NCBI GenBank assembly: GCA_900549535.1
Contig: UROR01000001.1
Coordinates: 1 to 43,470, forward strand
Direction of reading: 5' to 3'
Length of the DNA: 43,470 nt
DNA from: an uncultured Collinsella sp.
GTDB lineage: Bacteria; Actinomycetota; Coriobacteriia; Coriobacteriales; Coriobacteriaceae
The notes beneath the pieces were generated by a model. It saw nothing but the letters and a program-made list of their open reading frames with translations, had not been told where the DNA came from and did not search any database. The position numbers and the translations under genes were made by a program. Positions 1-6,180 of this stretch are shown in pieces (positions within the stretch are counted from its first letter, which is position 1; every line of letters starts with the position of its first letter).

Positions 1-21
1 AGATGCCGAAACCCCTAGACA

Positions 22-55
22 AAGAAAAAGGTCGGGAGCTTTTATGCTTCCGACC
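22..55 (-). terminator. Rho-independent terminator of the former tRNA gene
   Basis: On the minus strand a 10-bp stem (arms 30-39 and 46-55, one mismatch) is followed by a T-rich run at 21-29. It lies directly downstream of the tRNA fragment at 66-110, so it is probably the original tRNA terminator. Confidence 0.7.
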
Positions 56-65
56 TGAAGTTTCA

Positions 66-110
66 TGGTCGCGGGGGCGGATTTGAACCACCGACCTTCG
101 GGTTATGAGG
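66..110 (-). other. tRNA-Met 3' fragment, probable att site
   Basis: The minus strand reads from an anticodon loop with CAT through the variable region, a T-arm with TTCAAAT and an acceptor ending in CCA. The 5' half (D-arm, 5' acceptor strand) is absent, and tRNA similarity stops at the anticodon loop. By my count the T-stem/acceptor part is one base shorter than in a normal tRNA. This is the expected scar of an element integrating at a tRNA 3' end, which displaces the original 3' segment together with its terminator. A broken integrase lies nearby. No intact partner tRNA is in the window. Confidence 0.7.
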
Positions 111-138
111 TCGCTACGACGTTGTTTCATTCAGACAT

Positions 139-238
139 TTCGACCCAAATTGAAGTCAATATAACTCCAGGTCATTTGATGTTTTCATAGATTTACGAAA
201 GAAAAGTACGCGGAATAATTCGACCCAAATTCGACCCA
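139..238. repeat. Direct repeats beside the att site
   Basis: TTCGACCCAAATT occurs at 139-151 and 219-231, and a third partial copy (TCGACCCA) overlaps at about 231-238. Their position between the tRNA fragment and the integrase suggests integrase arm-type binding sites; this is inference. Confidence 0.4.
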
Positions 239-265
239 CAACGAGCTTGAAAGCGGTCAGGCAGA

Positions 266-317
266 GCATTACCCTTGGGGTGTGACCCCACGCAGGGCCC
301 ACCACCAAGGGTAATGC
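266..317. terminator. Strong hairpin upstream of integrase remnant
   Basis: A 13-bp perfect stem (266-278 with 305-317) encloses a smaller GGGG/CCCC hairpin. No clear T-run follows on either strand, so it may be a terminator or an att-proximal structure. Nothing else is visible between 150 and 390 apart from the direct repeats. Confidence 0.4.
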
Positions 318-390
318 CCACTCGCCCCAGCCCTTTGCGCCATTCCGCGCAACCGAGCGCGATTCTCAGGCACTTCAGGCAAGGAACACG

Positions 391-1290
391 ATGAACGACC
401 GACCTCTCGTCATAGGCAAAGGAACGAAGCAACGCCGCGACAAATACACGTGGCGCTACCGTCACAGCCTCGGCAAGGATCCGGTCACGGGCAAATACCG
501 CTATTCGCCGTGGCAGACCATACATACCACCAAAAGCCGAGAGGTCGACGCCGCACTCGAAGCCTACAAGGCAGAACTCAACAGCGGCACCTACGTCCAA
601 AAATCGAGGGACACCGTCGGCTCGTACGCAAAAAAGTTCCACGACAACCGCGAAGGAACCATCACGCCGCTCGCCTACTCGACATCCTACTCAATCGAGA
701 ACCGGACGCGCACATCACATGCGTGATGCTCATGCTCGACACCGACATGAGAAGGGCAGAAGCCCTCGGGATGACGTGGTCCGATGCCTCCGTCGAGAAC
801 AGAAGCATCCTCATTGAGCAGCAGTTCGCGGCCGATCGAAGCGTTCGCTCGCCCAAAAGCAAGAAAAGCGTGCGGAGGATCTCGATAAGCGAGACGCTGA
901 CGTCGTATCTCGAATTCTGGAAAAAGGAGCAGGCCCGCGAAATGGAAGCCTTCGGCCTGGAACAAGTCAAAGGCACTCCGCTCGTCCACTCATTCGAACG
1001 AACGAAAGACAGGCATCCCCAAGTCAACTTCATGGACCTGAATGGGTTTTCGCGCTGGTTCAGAAACTTCAGCGTCGAGAACGGGTTCGGCAAGTTCGAA
1101 GGCGTTCGAACATACCATTATGTGAAGGAAACTGTCGACGGGAAAACGATTTCGAAGCGTTATGAGCATAAAGAGTGGCTCGAATTGAGGGATTACCTCA
1201 GGAAGCATCCCAAGGTTCGCGAGGCGAGGCATATCAGCACATATGAGAGCGAGCACCTTCCTTACGGATATTCGGGCCTATCGAGCCACA
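391..1290 (+). pseudogene. Tyrosine integrase, internally deleted and truncated
   Basis: The N-terminal part (391-723) reads as an integrase arm-binding domain with a WRYRHSLGKDPVTGKYRYSPW-like start, typical of Coriobacteriia/Firmicutes element integrases. Similarity stops after the segment TITPLAY...SIENR and resumes in another frame at about 702 with DAHITCVMLMLDTDMRRAEALG. Roughly 90 residues of the core-binding domain are missing, with a frameshift at the join. The catalytic Arg (MRRAE) and the beta-hairpin Lys region (PKSKKSVRR) remain. The frame reaches GYSGLSSH at about 1285, where the HxLRH box should begin, and then departs. The second Arg, the His residues and the nucleophilic Tyr are lost. 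It is next to a tRNA fragment and cannot encode an active recombinase. Confidence 0.8.
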
Positions 1291-1745
1291 CCGCTACTGC
1301 CGCTACTGCCCGCTACTGCCCGCCAGCTTCCGAACCAGCGGGCGGTAGCAGCACCCCGAACATCTCGCCGACAGCGCAGAGAGTCGTCGACCTGGCGGCC
1401 AAGGCCGACATCGAGGACGTGATGCTGTGCGACCTGCCCGGCGTCCTGTCCTTCCTAGGGCTGCCACCTGAGACGGAGATGCCACCGGGCAACAAGGGGA
1501 AGACGAAGCTCAAGAAGCTCTACAGGAAGGTGGCGCCGAACAAGGCATACCACTCCGGCGAGCGCGCCAAGGATTTGATCTCGCACCTCGACATGGCAGA
1601 GATCAGGGCATCGGCGCCCGTCCAAGAATTGGGATGCAGTTCAATACGAGCTCGGGGCTCTTTTCGTCTAGATTGGGGACGCATGGCCGGACGAAAACAA
1701 TTTGCGTCTGGTAATAAGCGTACGAAAGCGCAATTTACGTCTTAA
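1291..1745 (+). other. Open frame of unknown origin fused after integrase
   Basis: The integrase frame stays open to a stop at 1743-1745. It begins with a short CGCTACTGC-type tandem repeat (about 1290-1322), then a lysine-rich segment (NKGKTKLKKLYRKVAPNKAY) and AKDLISHLDMAEI. I do not recognise a family. The composition looks coding between about 1350 and 1620, so it may be a gene fragment brought in by rearrangement. It has no start signal of its own that I can support. Confidence 0.3.
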
Positions 1746-1813
1746 TTCCGTACGCAAATCAAGACGAAAATCGTTTACGTCTGCTTTAATCCGTACGAAA
1801 ACGGTTTTCGTCT
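1661..1813. repeat. Array of imperfect inverted repeats
   Basis: The motif TTTNCGTCT occurs at 1661, 1701, 1734, 1774 and 1805, with one reverse copy at 1762-1770. CGTACG followed by AAA or CAA occurs at 1719, 1749 and 1792. Each TTTNCGT plus CGTACGNAA pair forms a 25-27-bp imperfect inverted repeat, giving about three full units and two partial ones. The array lies just beyond the 3' end of the minus-strand ATPase gene. Confidence 0.6.
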
Positions 1814-1832
1814 TGCAGGGCAGTTGCCGTTT

Positions 1833-2924
1833 CTACAGTTCAACTTCCAGTTCGGCTTTGTGCTCGTAGAGGTAGTCGCGCATGTAGGGGATGGCAAATG
1901 AGACCTTGCCGTACGAGGGAGCCTCGATAATCGATTCTCTTAACAGGCGGCTGCGGACGGAACTCACCTGTTGAGGCGTTTTGTTTAGGGCATCGGCAAC
2001 CATGCTGGTCGAGCTCGTCTGCCCCAAAGACGCCATGCTCAGCAGATAAGCGATGCACGTGGGCGGAATGCGCTGCAGCGCGGGCTCAATCACCATGGCG
2101 CAGAAGCGTTCGCGTGCCGTTGCAATGCCACGCTCGGCTTCTTCTTCTCCAATAATCGTTGTATGTGCGCGTCTTGCCAACTGCCATGCGTAGTATCCAA
2201 CGAGTTGGATCATGAAAGGATAGCCCTGCGTTGCCTCGGCAAGTTGGCCGGCAATACCTGGCTGCAACTCCATGCCAGACGCTTCAATGGTTTCCTCGAG
2301 GGAGTACGACACTTCGGTTACTGCCACAGCCTTCAGATCAAAGGGGAGGGCGCGGCGCAAAAACGCAAGTGTCTTTCCGTTGATGATGCTTTCAATCATC
2401 GAAGGCAGCCCAGCAAAAACAAAGGCGATATCAAGGTCTTCGCCGATAACCTGCTGAATCGCAATGGAGAGCGTTCGGACCTCATCGAGCTCTGCGTCTT
2501 GAACCTCGTCGAGAGTGATGAGCAGGCCATTGCCATTCTTGGATATTGTCTGTCTCATGGCGTCGCGTAGCGATGGGCCGATTCGCTCAATATCTATGCT
2601 GCCGATGGATATGCCAGCTACGGTGGGCTCAAATCTGGCGGGTTTGGCCTGGAATTTGGGCTGCAGCTGTTCGAGAATGCGCTGGCAAAGTCCCTCGGTT
2701 GCGACCTCTTTTATGACCGTCCAGCCACGGCTTTGCGCCAAACGTGAGCACTCGTCAAGGAGGACCGTCTTGCCCGTTCCACGGACGCCGGCTATGCGCA
2801 TTAGGCGCCCAGGGGCACCAGGCCCGTTGGTGAGGCCTTCACTGAATTCTTCAAGTACATCTTCGCGGCCGATAATCGTGGGAGGTGTTTTACCTGCTGT
2901 GGGCTTAAAAGGGTTTGTTTGCAT
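1833..2924 (-). CDS. AAA ATPase with C-terminal winged helix
   Basis: A single-domain ATPase of 363 residues from the start I prefer. Walker A is GVRGTGKT (about residue 45) and Walker B is LLITLDEVQDA. A C-terminal segment (LSMASLGQTSSTSMVADALNKT and following) looks like a winged-helix DNA-binding domain. The architecture resembles the Orc1/Cdc6-like 'archaeal ATPase' group seen as singletons in Actinobacteria. Its role is unknown; DNA binding is likely. A GTG three codons upstream (2933) is possible, but AAAGGTGG lies 5-6 nt before the ATG at 2924, which favours that start. The gene stands alone. Seven 10-bp repeats lie immediately upstream, which suggests self-regulation. It may be cargo of the degraded element to its left. 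Confidence 0.8.
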   Translation of the reverse strand: MQTNPFKPTAGKTPPTIIGREDVLEEFSEGLTNGPGAPGRLMRIAGVRGTGKTVLLDECSRLAQSRGWTVIKEVATEGLCQRILEQLQPKFQAKPARFEPTVAGISIGSIDIERIGPSLRDAMRQTISKNGNGLLITLDEVQDAELDEVRTLSIAIQQVIGEDLDIAFVFAGLPSMIESIINGKTLAFLRRALPFDLKAVAVTEVSYSLEETIEASGMELQPGIAGQLAEATQGYPFMIQLVGYYAWQLARRAHTTIIGEEEAERGIATARERFCAMVIEPALQRIPPTCIAYLLSMASLGQTSSTSMVADALNKTPQQVSSVRSRLLRESIIEAPSYGKVSFAIPYMRDYLYEHKAELEVEL

Positions 2925-2940
2925 GTGAGCCACCTTTGCT

Positions 2941-3010
2941 CAAGATATAGCAAGATATAGCAAAGTATAGCAAGATATTGCAAAGTATAGTGAGATATAG
3001 CAACGTATAG
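2941..3010 (-). repeat. Seven tandem 10-bp repeats in ATPase leader
   Basis: Exactly seven consecutive decamers, minus-strand consensus CTATAYYTTG, end 17 bp before the preferred ATPase start. The period is one DNA helical turn, so every copy faces the same side of the helix. Several copies contain TATACT or TATATC, resembling -10 boxes. Probable binding array (operator or iteron) and promoter region. Confidence 0.8.
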
Positions 3011-3037
3011 CGCTGTTCTCGGGTTCTTACGGTGGTG

Positions 3038-3718
3038 CTATTTTCCGAATGCCGCGCGGATAAAGCGCTGGGCGAACAGCTTGTTGGCGACGTTGATGAC
3101 ATGGCCCAGGAACAGTGCCGAGATGGCGGTCGTGACGCCAAAGCCGCCCAGGTTGTACATAAGGATCAGCGACAACGCGAGCGAGGCGGCGACATGTGAG
3201 CAGTCAAACACGACTTTTACGTCACCAAAGCGGCGTTTAAGCTTTTCGGCAATGACTTGCACCAAGCCGTCGGGCGCGTTGGGGACAACGCCCATGTTGA
3301 CGACGAGACTTACGCCAAATGCGGTGACAGCGAGGGAGAGCAGCATGGTCGCAATCTGTGTGGGGAGTGCCGTGGGATGCAGTGGGTTGACCGCCATGAA
3401 GAGGTCGGTCAAGCCGCCAATCAGCGTTGAGAAGAACAACTCGAGCAGGATGCGCGGCTGGAACTCGCTTCGCAAGATGGCTAATTGCGCCACGATGTAG
3501 GCGACGTAGGTTGCGGTGATCCAAAAGCCGAGCGTCTTGCCAGTGAGCATGGATAGGGTTGTGGCAAAGCACGTGAGCGCGGCGACGCCCAGGCCGGATG
3601 CCGTCTGGAGACTCATACCGAGTGCCAGTACTGCAACGCCCACAAGATACATCAGCATTCTAATGACGGTATGGCACCAGTCGATGTTCTCGCCATGCAT
3701 GATAATGAGCGGTCGCAT
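3038..3718 (-). CDS. YczE/YitT-type integral membrane protein
   Basis: 226 residues, almost entirely hydrophobic, with about five to six membrane segments. One starts near residue 20 (MLMYLVGVAVLALGMSLQTA) and others carry GVSLVVNMGVVPNAPDGL and LSLILMYNLGGFG. Loop motifs such as LGVAALTCF and VVPNAPDGLVQVI match the YczE/YyaS/YitT membrane family, whose substrates are mostly unknown. An AAAGGA ribosome-binding site lies about 11 nt before ATG. A long structured leader (3746-3876), a conserved hairpin (3898-3955), a LacI-like operator and a promoter lie upstream. All three regulatory parts recur at the kdgK-eda operon, so I infer co-regulation and possibly a role in sugar-acid transport. The transport substrate is not shown by the sequence. 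Confidence 0.8.
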   Translation of the reverse strand: MRPLIIMHGENIDWCHTVIRMLMYLVGVAVLALGMSLQTASGLGVAALTCFATTLSMLTGKTLGFWITATYVAYIVAQLAILRSEFQPRILLELFFSTLIGGLTDLFMAVNPLHPTALPTQIATMLLSLAVTAFGVSLVVNMGVVPNAPDGLVQVIAEKLKRRFGDVKVVFDCSHVAASLALSLILMYNLGGFGVTTAISALFLGHVINVANKLFAQRFIRAAFGK

Positions 3719-3745
3719 GTTGCTACCCGTCCTTTCGGTTGTGTG

Positions 3746-3876
3746 AAAAAGCTGACCCGGGCCGGCAAAAGAGGGTTATCGGAGGCACTGCTGCAAAAGC
3801 AGAAAAGCCGGCCCCACGGTCAGTCGTCTAGGAAGTGTCTCGCTGTGCCGGAATGGGACTAAAGGTCCAACGAGAC
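3746..3876 (-). ncRNA. Candidate structured leader RNA, copy 1 (attenuator-like)
   Basis: Read on the minus strand, this leader starts with a GTCTCG/CGAGAC stem (3837-3842 with 3871-3876) whose loop holds the block AGTCCCATTCCGG (3848-3860). A long stem follows (3807-3823 with 3751-3766). It contains a small CTGC-TTTT-GCAG hairpin and the unpaired block GTGCCTCCGATAACC (3774-3788). The long stem ends in a T5 run (3750-3746), so it can act as a Rho-independent terminator 28 nt before the membrane gene. Copy 2 is at 5977-6107. The two blocks are identical in both copies while stem sequences differ. I do not recognise this as a known riboswitch. Confidence 0.6.
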
Positions 3877-3897
3877 GGGAAGAAAGCAAATGGCATT

Positions 3898-3955
3898 GCG
3901 TGGGCGATAAGATGCCAAGATGGTAGGGTGTGTCTTAACACCCTATTGCCCACGC
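3898..3955 (-). ncRNA. Conserved-loop hairpin, copy 1
   Basis: A 58-nt hairpin with an 18-position stem (a few mismatches) and a loop containing ACCCTACC followed by RTCTTG (minus strand). Copy 2 at 7259-7316 has exactly the same length and loop, but much of the stem is different sequence with pairing kept. It lies just downstream of the predicted start site of the membrane gene transcript. Confidence 0.6.
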
Positions 3956-3956
3956 T

Positions 3957-3978
3957 CAAACGAAAGCGGTTTCGTTTG
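3957..3978. promoter_or_regulatory. LacI-type operator before membrane gene
   Basis: A 22-bp palindrome with one central mismatch and half-site CAAACGAAA. It covers the region just after the -10 box, a repressing position. It resembles the ACGAAA-centred sites in front of kdgK, next to the LacI-type regulator gene, so that regulator is the likely ligand (inference). Confidence 0.6.
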
Positions 3979-3984
3979 AGCCTA

Positions 3985-4012
3985 AGTATACGCACGGGAT
4001 TTTATTTGCGAA
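3985..4012 (-). promoter_or_regulatory. Promoter of the membrane gene
   Basis: Minus strand: -35 TTCGCA (4007-4012), 16-bp spacer, -10 TATACT (3985-3990). The kdgK promoter has the same spacer and an identical -10. Confidence 0.55.
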
Positions 4013-4028
4013 GAGAAAAACAATAAAA

Positions 4029-4044
4029 AGGTGAACGTTCACCT
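4029..4044. promoter_or_regulatory. Perfect 16-bp palindrome, likely operator
   Basis: AGGTGAACGTTCACCT is a perfect palindrome between the membrane-gene promoter and the gntR gene. Symmetric sites of this length are typical of TetR- or GntR-type repressors. Which regulator binds cannot be told from the sequence. Confidence 0.45.
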
Positions 4045-4067
4045 AATCGCAACAACTCGTTGGCTGT

Positions 4068-4134
4068 AGTTGCGGTGGAATAGTTCCTGTTTTTGCTGCT
4101 GAAGGCTTTGAACAGGAACTATTCCACCGCAACT
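4068..4134. repeat. Family C palindrome, left of gntR
   Basis: A 24-bp perfect stem starting AGTTGCGGTGGAATAG, with a 19-nt loop. A near-identical element with compensating stem changes stands right of gntR at 4909-4975, so the pair brackets the gene. Confidence 0.75.
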
Positions 4135-4204
4135 TATGGGGGCGGGGGATGCGATAGTATTGCATGGTGGTATTCGATTAACCGAGGCTTCATCCGAGGG
4201 CTTT

Positions 4205-4894
4205 ATGGAACAGCAGCATTATCAGAGCCTGCAAGACCAGGCGTACAACGCATTGCGGTCCAAGATCATCTATGCCGAGCTCAAGCCCGGCACGCGCCTT
4301 TCGGCGATTGGTCTGGAAAAGGAGACGGGAATCGGACGCACGCCCATTCGCGAGTCCTTTGTGCGCCTGCGTGAGCAGGAGCTGGTGGAAACGCGTCCCA
4401 AAAGCGGCACCTATGTCTCAAAAATCAGCATGGAGCGCGCCGAGAACGCCTGTTTCTTGCGTGAGAAACTCGAGAGAAGCGTGCTCATTAAATGCTGCTC
4501 TGCCGCCACACCCGAGCAGAAGTGTCGGCTCGAGCAGATTCTTGCCGAGTCCGAGTCGCTCGACCATGGCGAGACGCGTCGTTTCTTTGATCTGGATAAC
4601 CTGTTCCATGAGACGTGCTTTGAGATTGCCGGCCGCCATATGTTGTGGGATTGGATGAGGAGCGTCAATACGCATTTTGAGCGGTATAACTGGTTGCGTA
4701 TGGTGTCGCAGGATTTGGATTGGGAGCCGATTCGTCGGCAGCATCGCCGGATTCTCGAGGCCATTAAGGGGGGCGATACCGACACGGCGAGCTATCTGGC
4801 AGAGACGCACCTGCACCTGATGCCCGAAGAGCAAGGTCCGGTTATCGCCTTGCATCCCGACTATTTTGAGCTGTCCAAAGACTCGTTCATCTAA
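4205..4894 (+). CDS. GntR-family regulator, FCD (FadR) subgroup
   Basis: 229 residues from ATG 4205. An N-terminal winged helix (LSAIGLEKETGIGRTPIRES, about residues 32-52) is followed by an all-helical FCD ligand domain. Likely metal/ligand positions are seen in FFDLDNLFHETCF and QHRRILEAIKGGD...ETHLHLM. FCD regulators usually sense small carboxylic or sugar acids, which fits the neighbouring eda/kdgK genes. An in-frame ATG at 4136 exists, but it abuts the palindrome, and a -10-like GATAGTAT (4153-4160) lies after it, so 4205 with GAGGG upstream is preferred. The gene stands alone between two family C palindromes. Target genes are not established; the palindrome at 4029-4044 is one candidate site. 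Confidence 0.85.
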   Translation: MEQQHYQSLQDQAYNALRSKIIYAELKPGTRLSAIGLEKETGIGRTPIRESFVRLREQELVETRPKSGTYVSKISMERAENACFLREKLERSVLIKCCSAATPEQKCRLEQILAESESLDHGETRRFFDLDNLFHETCFEIAGRHMLWDWMRSVNTHFERYNWLRMVSQDLDWEPIRRQHRRILEAIKGGDTDTASYLAETHLHLMPEEQGPVIALHPDYFELSKDSFI

Positions 4895-4908
4895 TCAATC
4901 CCCATATA

Positions 4909-4975
4909 AGTTGCGGTGAAATAGGGACTGTTTTGTGACCTAGGTGGCGCAAACAGTCCCTATTTCACCGCAACT
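4909..4975. repeat. Family C palindrome, right of gntR
   Basis: A 25-bp perfect stem starting AGTTGCGGTGAAATAG, with a 17-nt loop. It probably terminates gntR and is paired with 4068-4134. Confidence 0.75.
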
Positions 4976-5004
4976 GCGTTGGGGTGTGACCGGGGCACAA
5001 AGAT

Positions 5005-5063
5005 GCGGTGCCGCTTGGAGGAAAAGACCGGAAGCAAAGGTCCATTCCTCCAGACGGCGCCGC
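5005..5063. other. Bulged hairpin between gntR and eda
   Basis: GCGGTGCCG (5005-5013) and GGAGG (5017-5021) pair with CCTCC (5047-5051) and CGGCGCCGC (5055-5063), with a symmetrical 3-nt internal loop. Function unknown; no gene is visible between 4976 and 5234. Confidence 0.5.
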
Positions 5064-5129
5064 AGCTGTTTTGATGGCTCGGCTTTTACCGAAGTGGCTC
5101 AGTTGAGCGCGACTGCCAGCCGATTATAC

Positions 5130-5230
5130 AAAGCGGCTCGGGGGCGTGTCGCTTCCGTCACGTTCTATCAGCATACAAGACGGTTTTGGTTCTTGTTCGT
5201 GACGGAAACGGCGCGCTTCCGAGCCGCTTT
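5130..5230. other. Large bipartite palindrome 3' of eda
   Basis: The outer 12-bp stem (5130-5141 with 5219-5230) and an inner 10-bp stem (5153-5162 with 5198-5207) form one long hairpin. A short T-run follows on the plus strand. It may be a second, bidirectional terminator. Confidence 0.5.
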
Positions 5231-5268
5231 AAAAGAAAGGGGGCGAGGTCTAGGGCACGCCCCCTTTC
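5231..5268 (-). terminator. Terminator of the kdgK-eda operon
   Basis: Minus strand: 11-bp perfect GC-rich stem (5258-5268 with 5235-5245), then TTTT. It lies 17 nt beyond the eda stop codon. Confidence 0.8.
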
Positions 5269-5285
5269 ACGATAGAGAGCTAAAC

Positions 5286-5927
5286 CTAGCCGCGGACCTT
5301 CTTGACGACGTCCATGGCCTCGCGGGCGATCTGCTCGACCTTGGAGAAGTCGCCGTCGGCAAACAGGGCCGGCTTGACCATCCAGGTGCCACCGCAGGCG
5401 ATGATGGCGGAGGAGCTCAGGTACTCCTCGACGTTGGCGGTGCTCACGCCGCCGGTAGGCATAAAGCGGTGACCGACAAACGGAGCGGCGAGGGCCTTGA
5501 TGGTGTTCAGGCCGCCATACTGGGACGCGGGGAAGAACTTGGTGACCTTGAGGCCCAGGTTCTCGGCTGCGGTGACCTCGGAGGGGGTCACGGTGCCGGG
5601 AAGGACGGGCAGCTCGATGTCGATGCAATGCTTCACGACGTCCTCGTTGTAACCCGGGGAGACGATGAACTTGGCACCGGCGGCGCGGGCCTGCTCAACC
5701 TGCTCGACGGTCAGGACAGTGCCGGCGCCAACGCACATCTCGGGCTCGGCCTCGGCCATAGCGGCGATGCACTCGGCGGCGCAGGCGGTGCGGAAGGTGA
5801 CCTCGGCGGACTTCATGCCAGCTGCCATAAGAGCGTGGGCGAGCGGGGCGGCGTCCTCGACCTTGTCGAGCACAACGACCGGCACGATGCCCAGGGACTC
5901 AAGCGTGGTGTAGAACTGATCGAACAT
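5286..5927 (-). CDS. eda: KDPG aldolase (2-keto-3-deoxy-6-phosphogluconate aldolase)
   Basis: 213 residues, the normal length for class I KDPG/KHG aldolase. It cleaves KDPG to pyruvate and glyceraldehyde-3-phosphate, the last step of the Entner-Doudoroff and hexuronate routes, in the cytosol. Family motifs are present: AEVTFRT with the catalytic Glu, GAGTVL, PGTVTPSE, KFFPAS with the Schiff-base Lys, and MPTGGVS. ATG 5927 is chosen because GAAAGGA stands 6 nt upstream and the protein starts MFDQFY like its relatives; the frame is open 15 codons further. It follows kdgK (253 bp gap) and is read as the same operon. The gap holds a structured leader copy (5977-6107), so eda may have its own control. 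Confidence 0.93.
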   Translation of the reverse strand: MFDQFYTTLESLGIVPVVVLDKVEDAAPLAHALMAAGMKSAEVTFRTACAAECIAAMAEAEPEMCVGAGTVLTVEQVEQARAAGAKFIVSPGYNEDVVKHCIDIELPVLPGTVTPSEVTAAENLGLKVTKFFPASQYGGLNTIKALAAPFVGHRFMPTGGVSTANVEEYLSSSAIIACGGTWMVKPALFADGDFSKVEQIAREAMDVVKKVRG

Positions 5928-5976
5928 GATGTTCCTTTCGATGTGTGGCGCGCATGGGCGCGTGATTACCAAATGT

Positions 5977-6107
5977 GCTGGTCAGGAGCCGATTTTGGAT
6001 TGGTTATCGGAGGCACCGCTTGGGGTTCAAGCAATTCCAAAACCGGCTGCTCGACCAGTCATGTAGGGAATGCCAGGCAAAACCGGAATGGGACTGGTGG
6101 TTTTGCC
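5977..6107 (-). ncRNA. Candidate structured leader RNA, copy 2
   Basis: Minus strand: hairpin GGCAAAACC/GGTTTTGCC (6076-6084 with 6099-6107) with AGTCCCATTCC in its loop. Next comes a long stem whose 3' strand starts at about 6000 and ends at 5977. It encloses a GCTTG/CAAGC hairpin and the block GTGCCTCCGATAACC (6002-6016). The layout matches 3746-3876 part for part. Here no T-run follows the long stem, so control of eda would more likely be by translation or RNA processing (inference). Distance to the eda start is 49 nt. Confidence 0.6.
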
Positions 6108-6130
6108 CGGCCGGAGGAATCGGGGAGCGG

Positions 6131-6162
6131 GCCGCAGGGGTATGGGATTGGAAAGCTGCGGC
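6131..6162. other. Hairpin just after kdgK
   Basis: GCCGCAG pairs with CTGCGGC across an 18-nt loop between the kdgK stop and leader RNA copy 2. It could be a processing or partial-termination site. Confidence 0.35.
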
Positions 6163-6180
6163 CTGCGGAATGGAGACGGA

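Noticed and set aside
66..110. Complete tRNA gene
   Set aside because: Only the 3' half is present; the D-arm and 5' acceptor strand are missing.
3828..3896. A 22-codon minus-strand frame across leader RNA copy 1, possible attenuation peptide
   Set aside because: It has no ribosome-binding site, and leader copy 2 has no equivalent frame.
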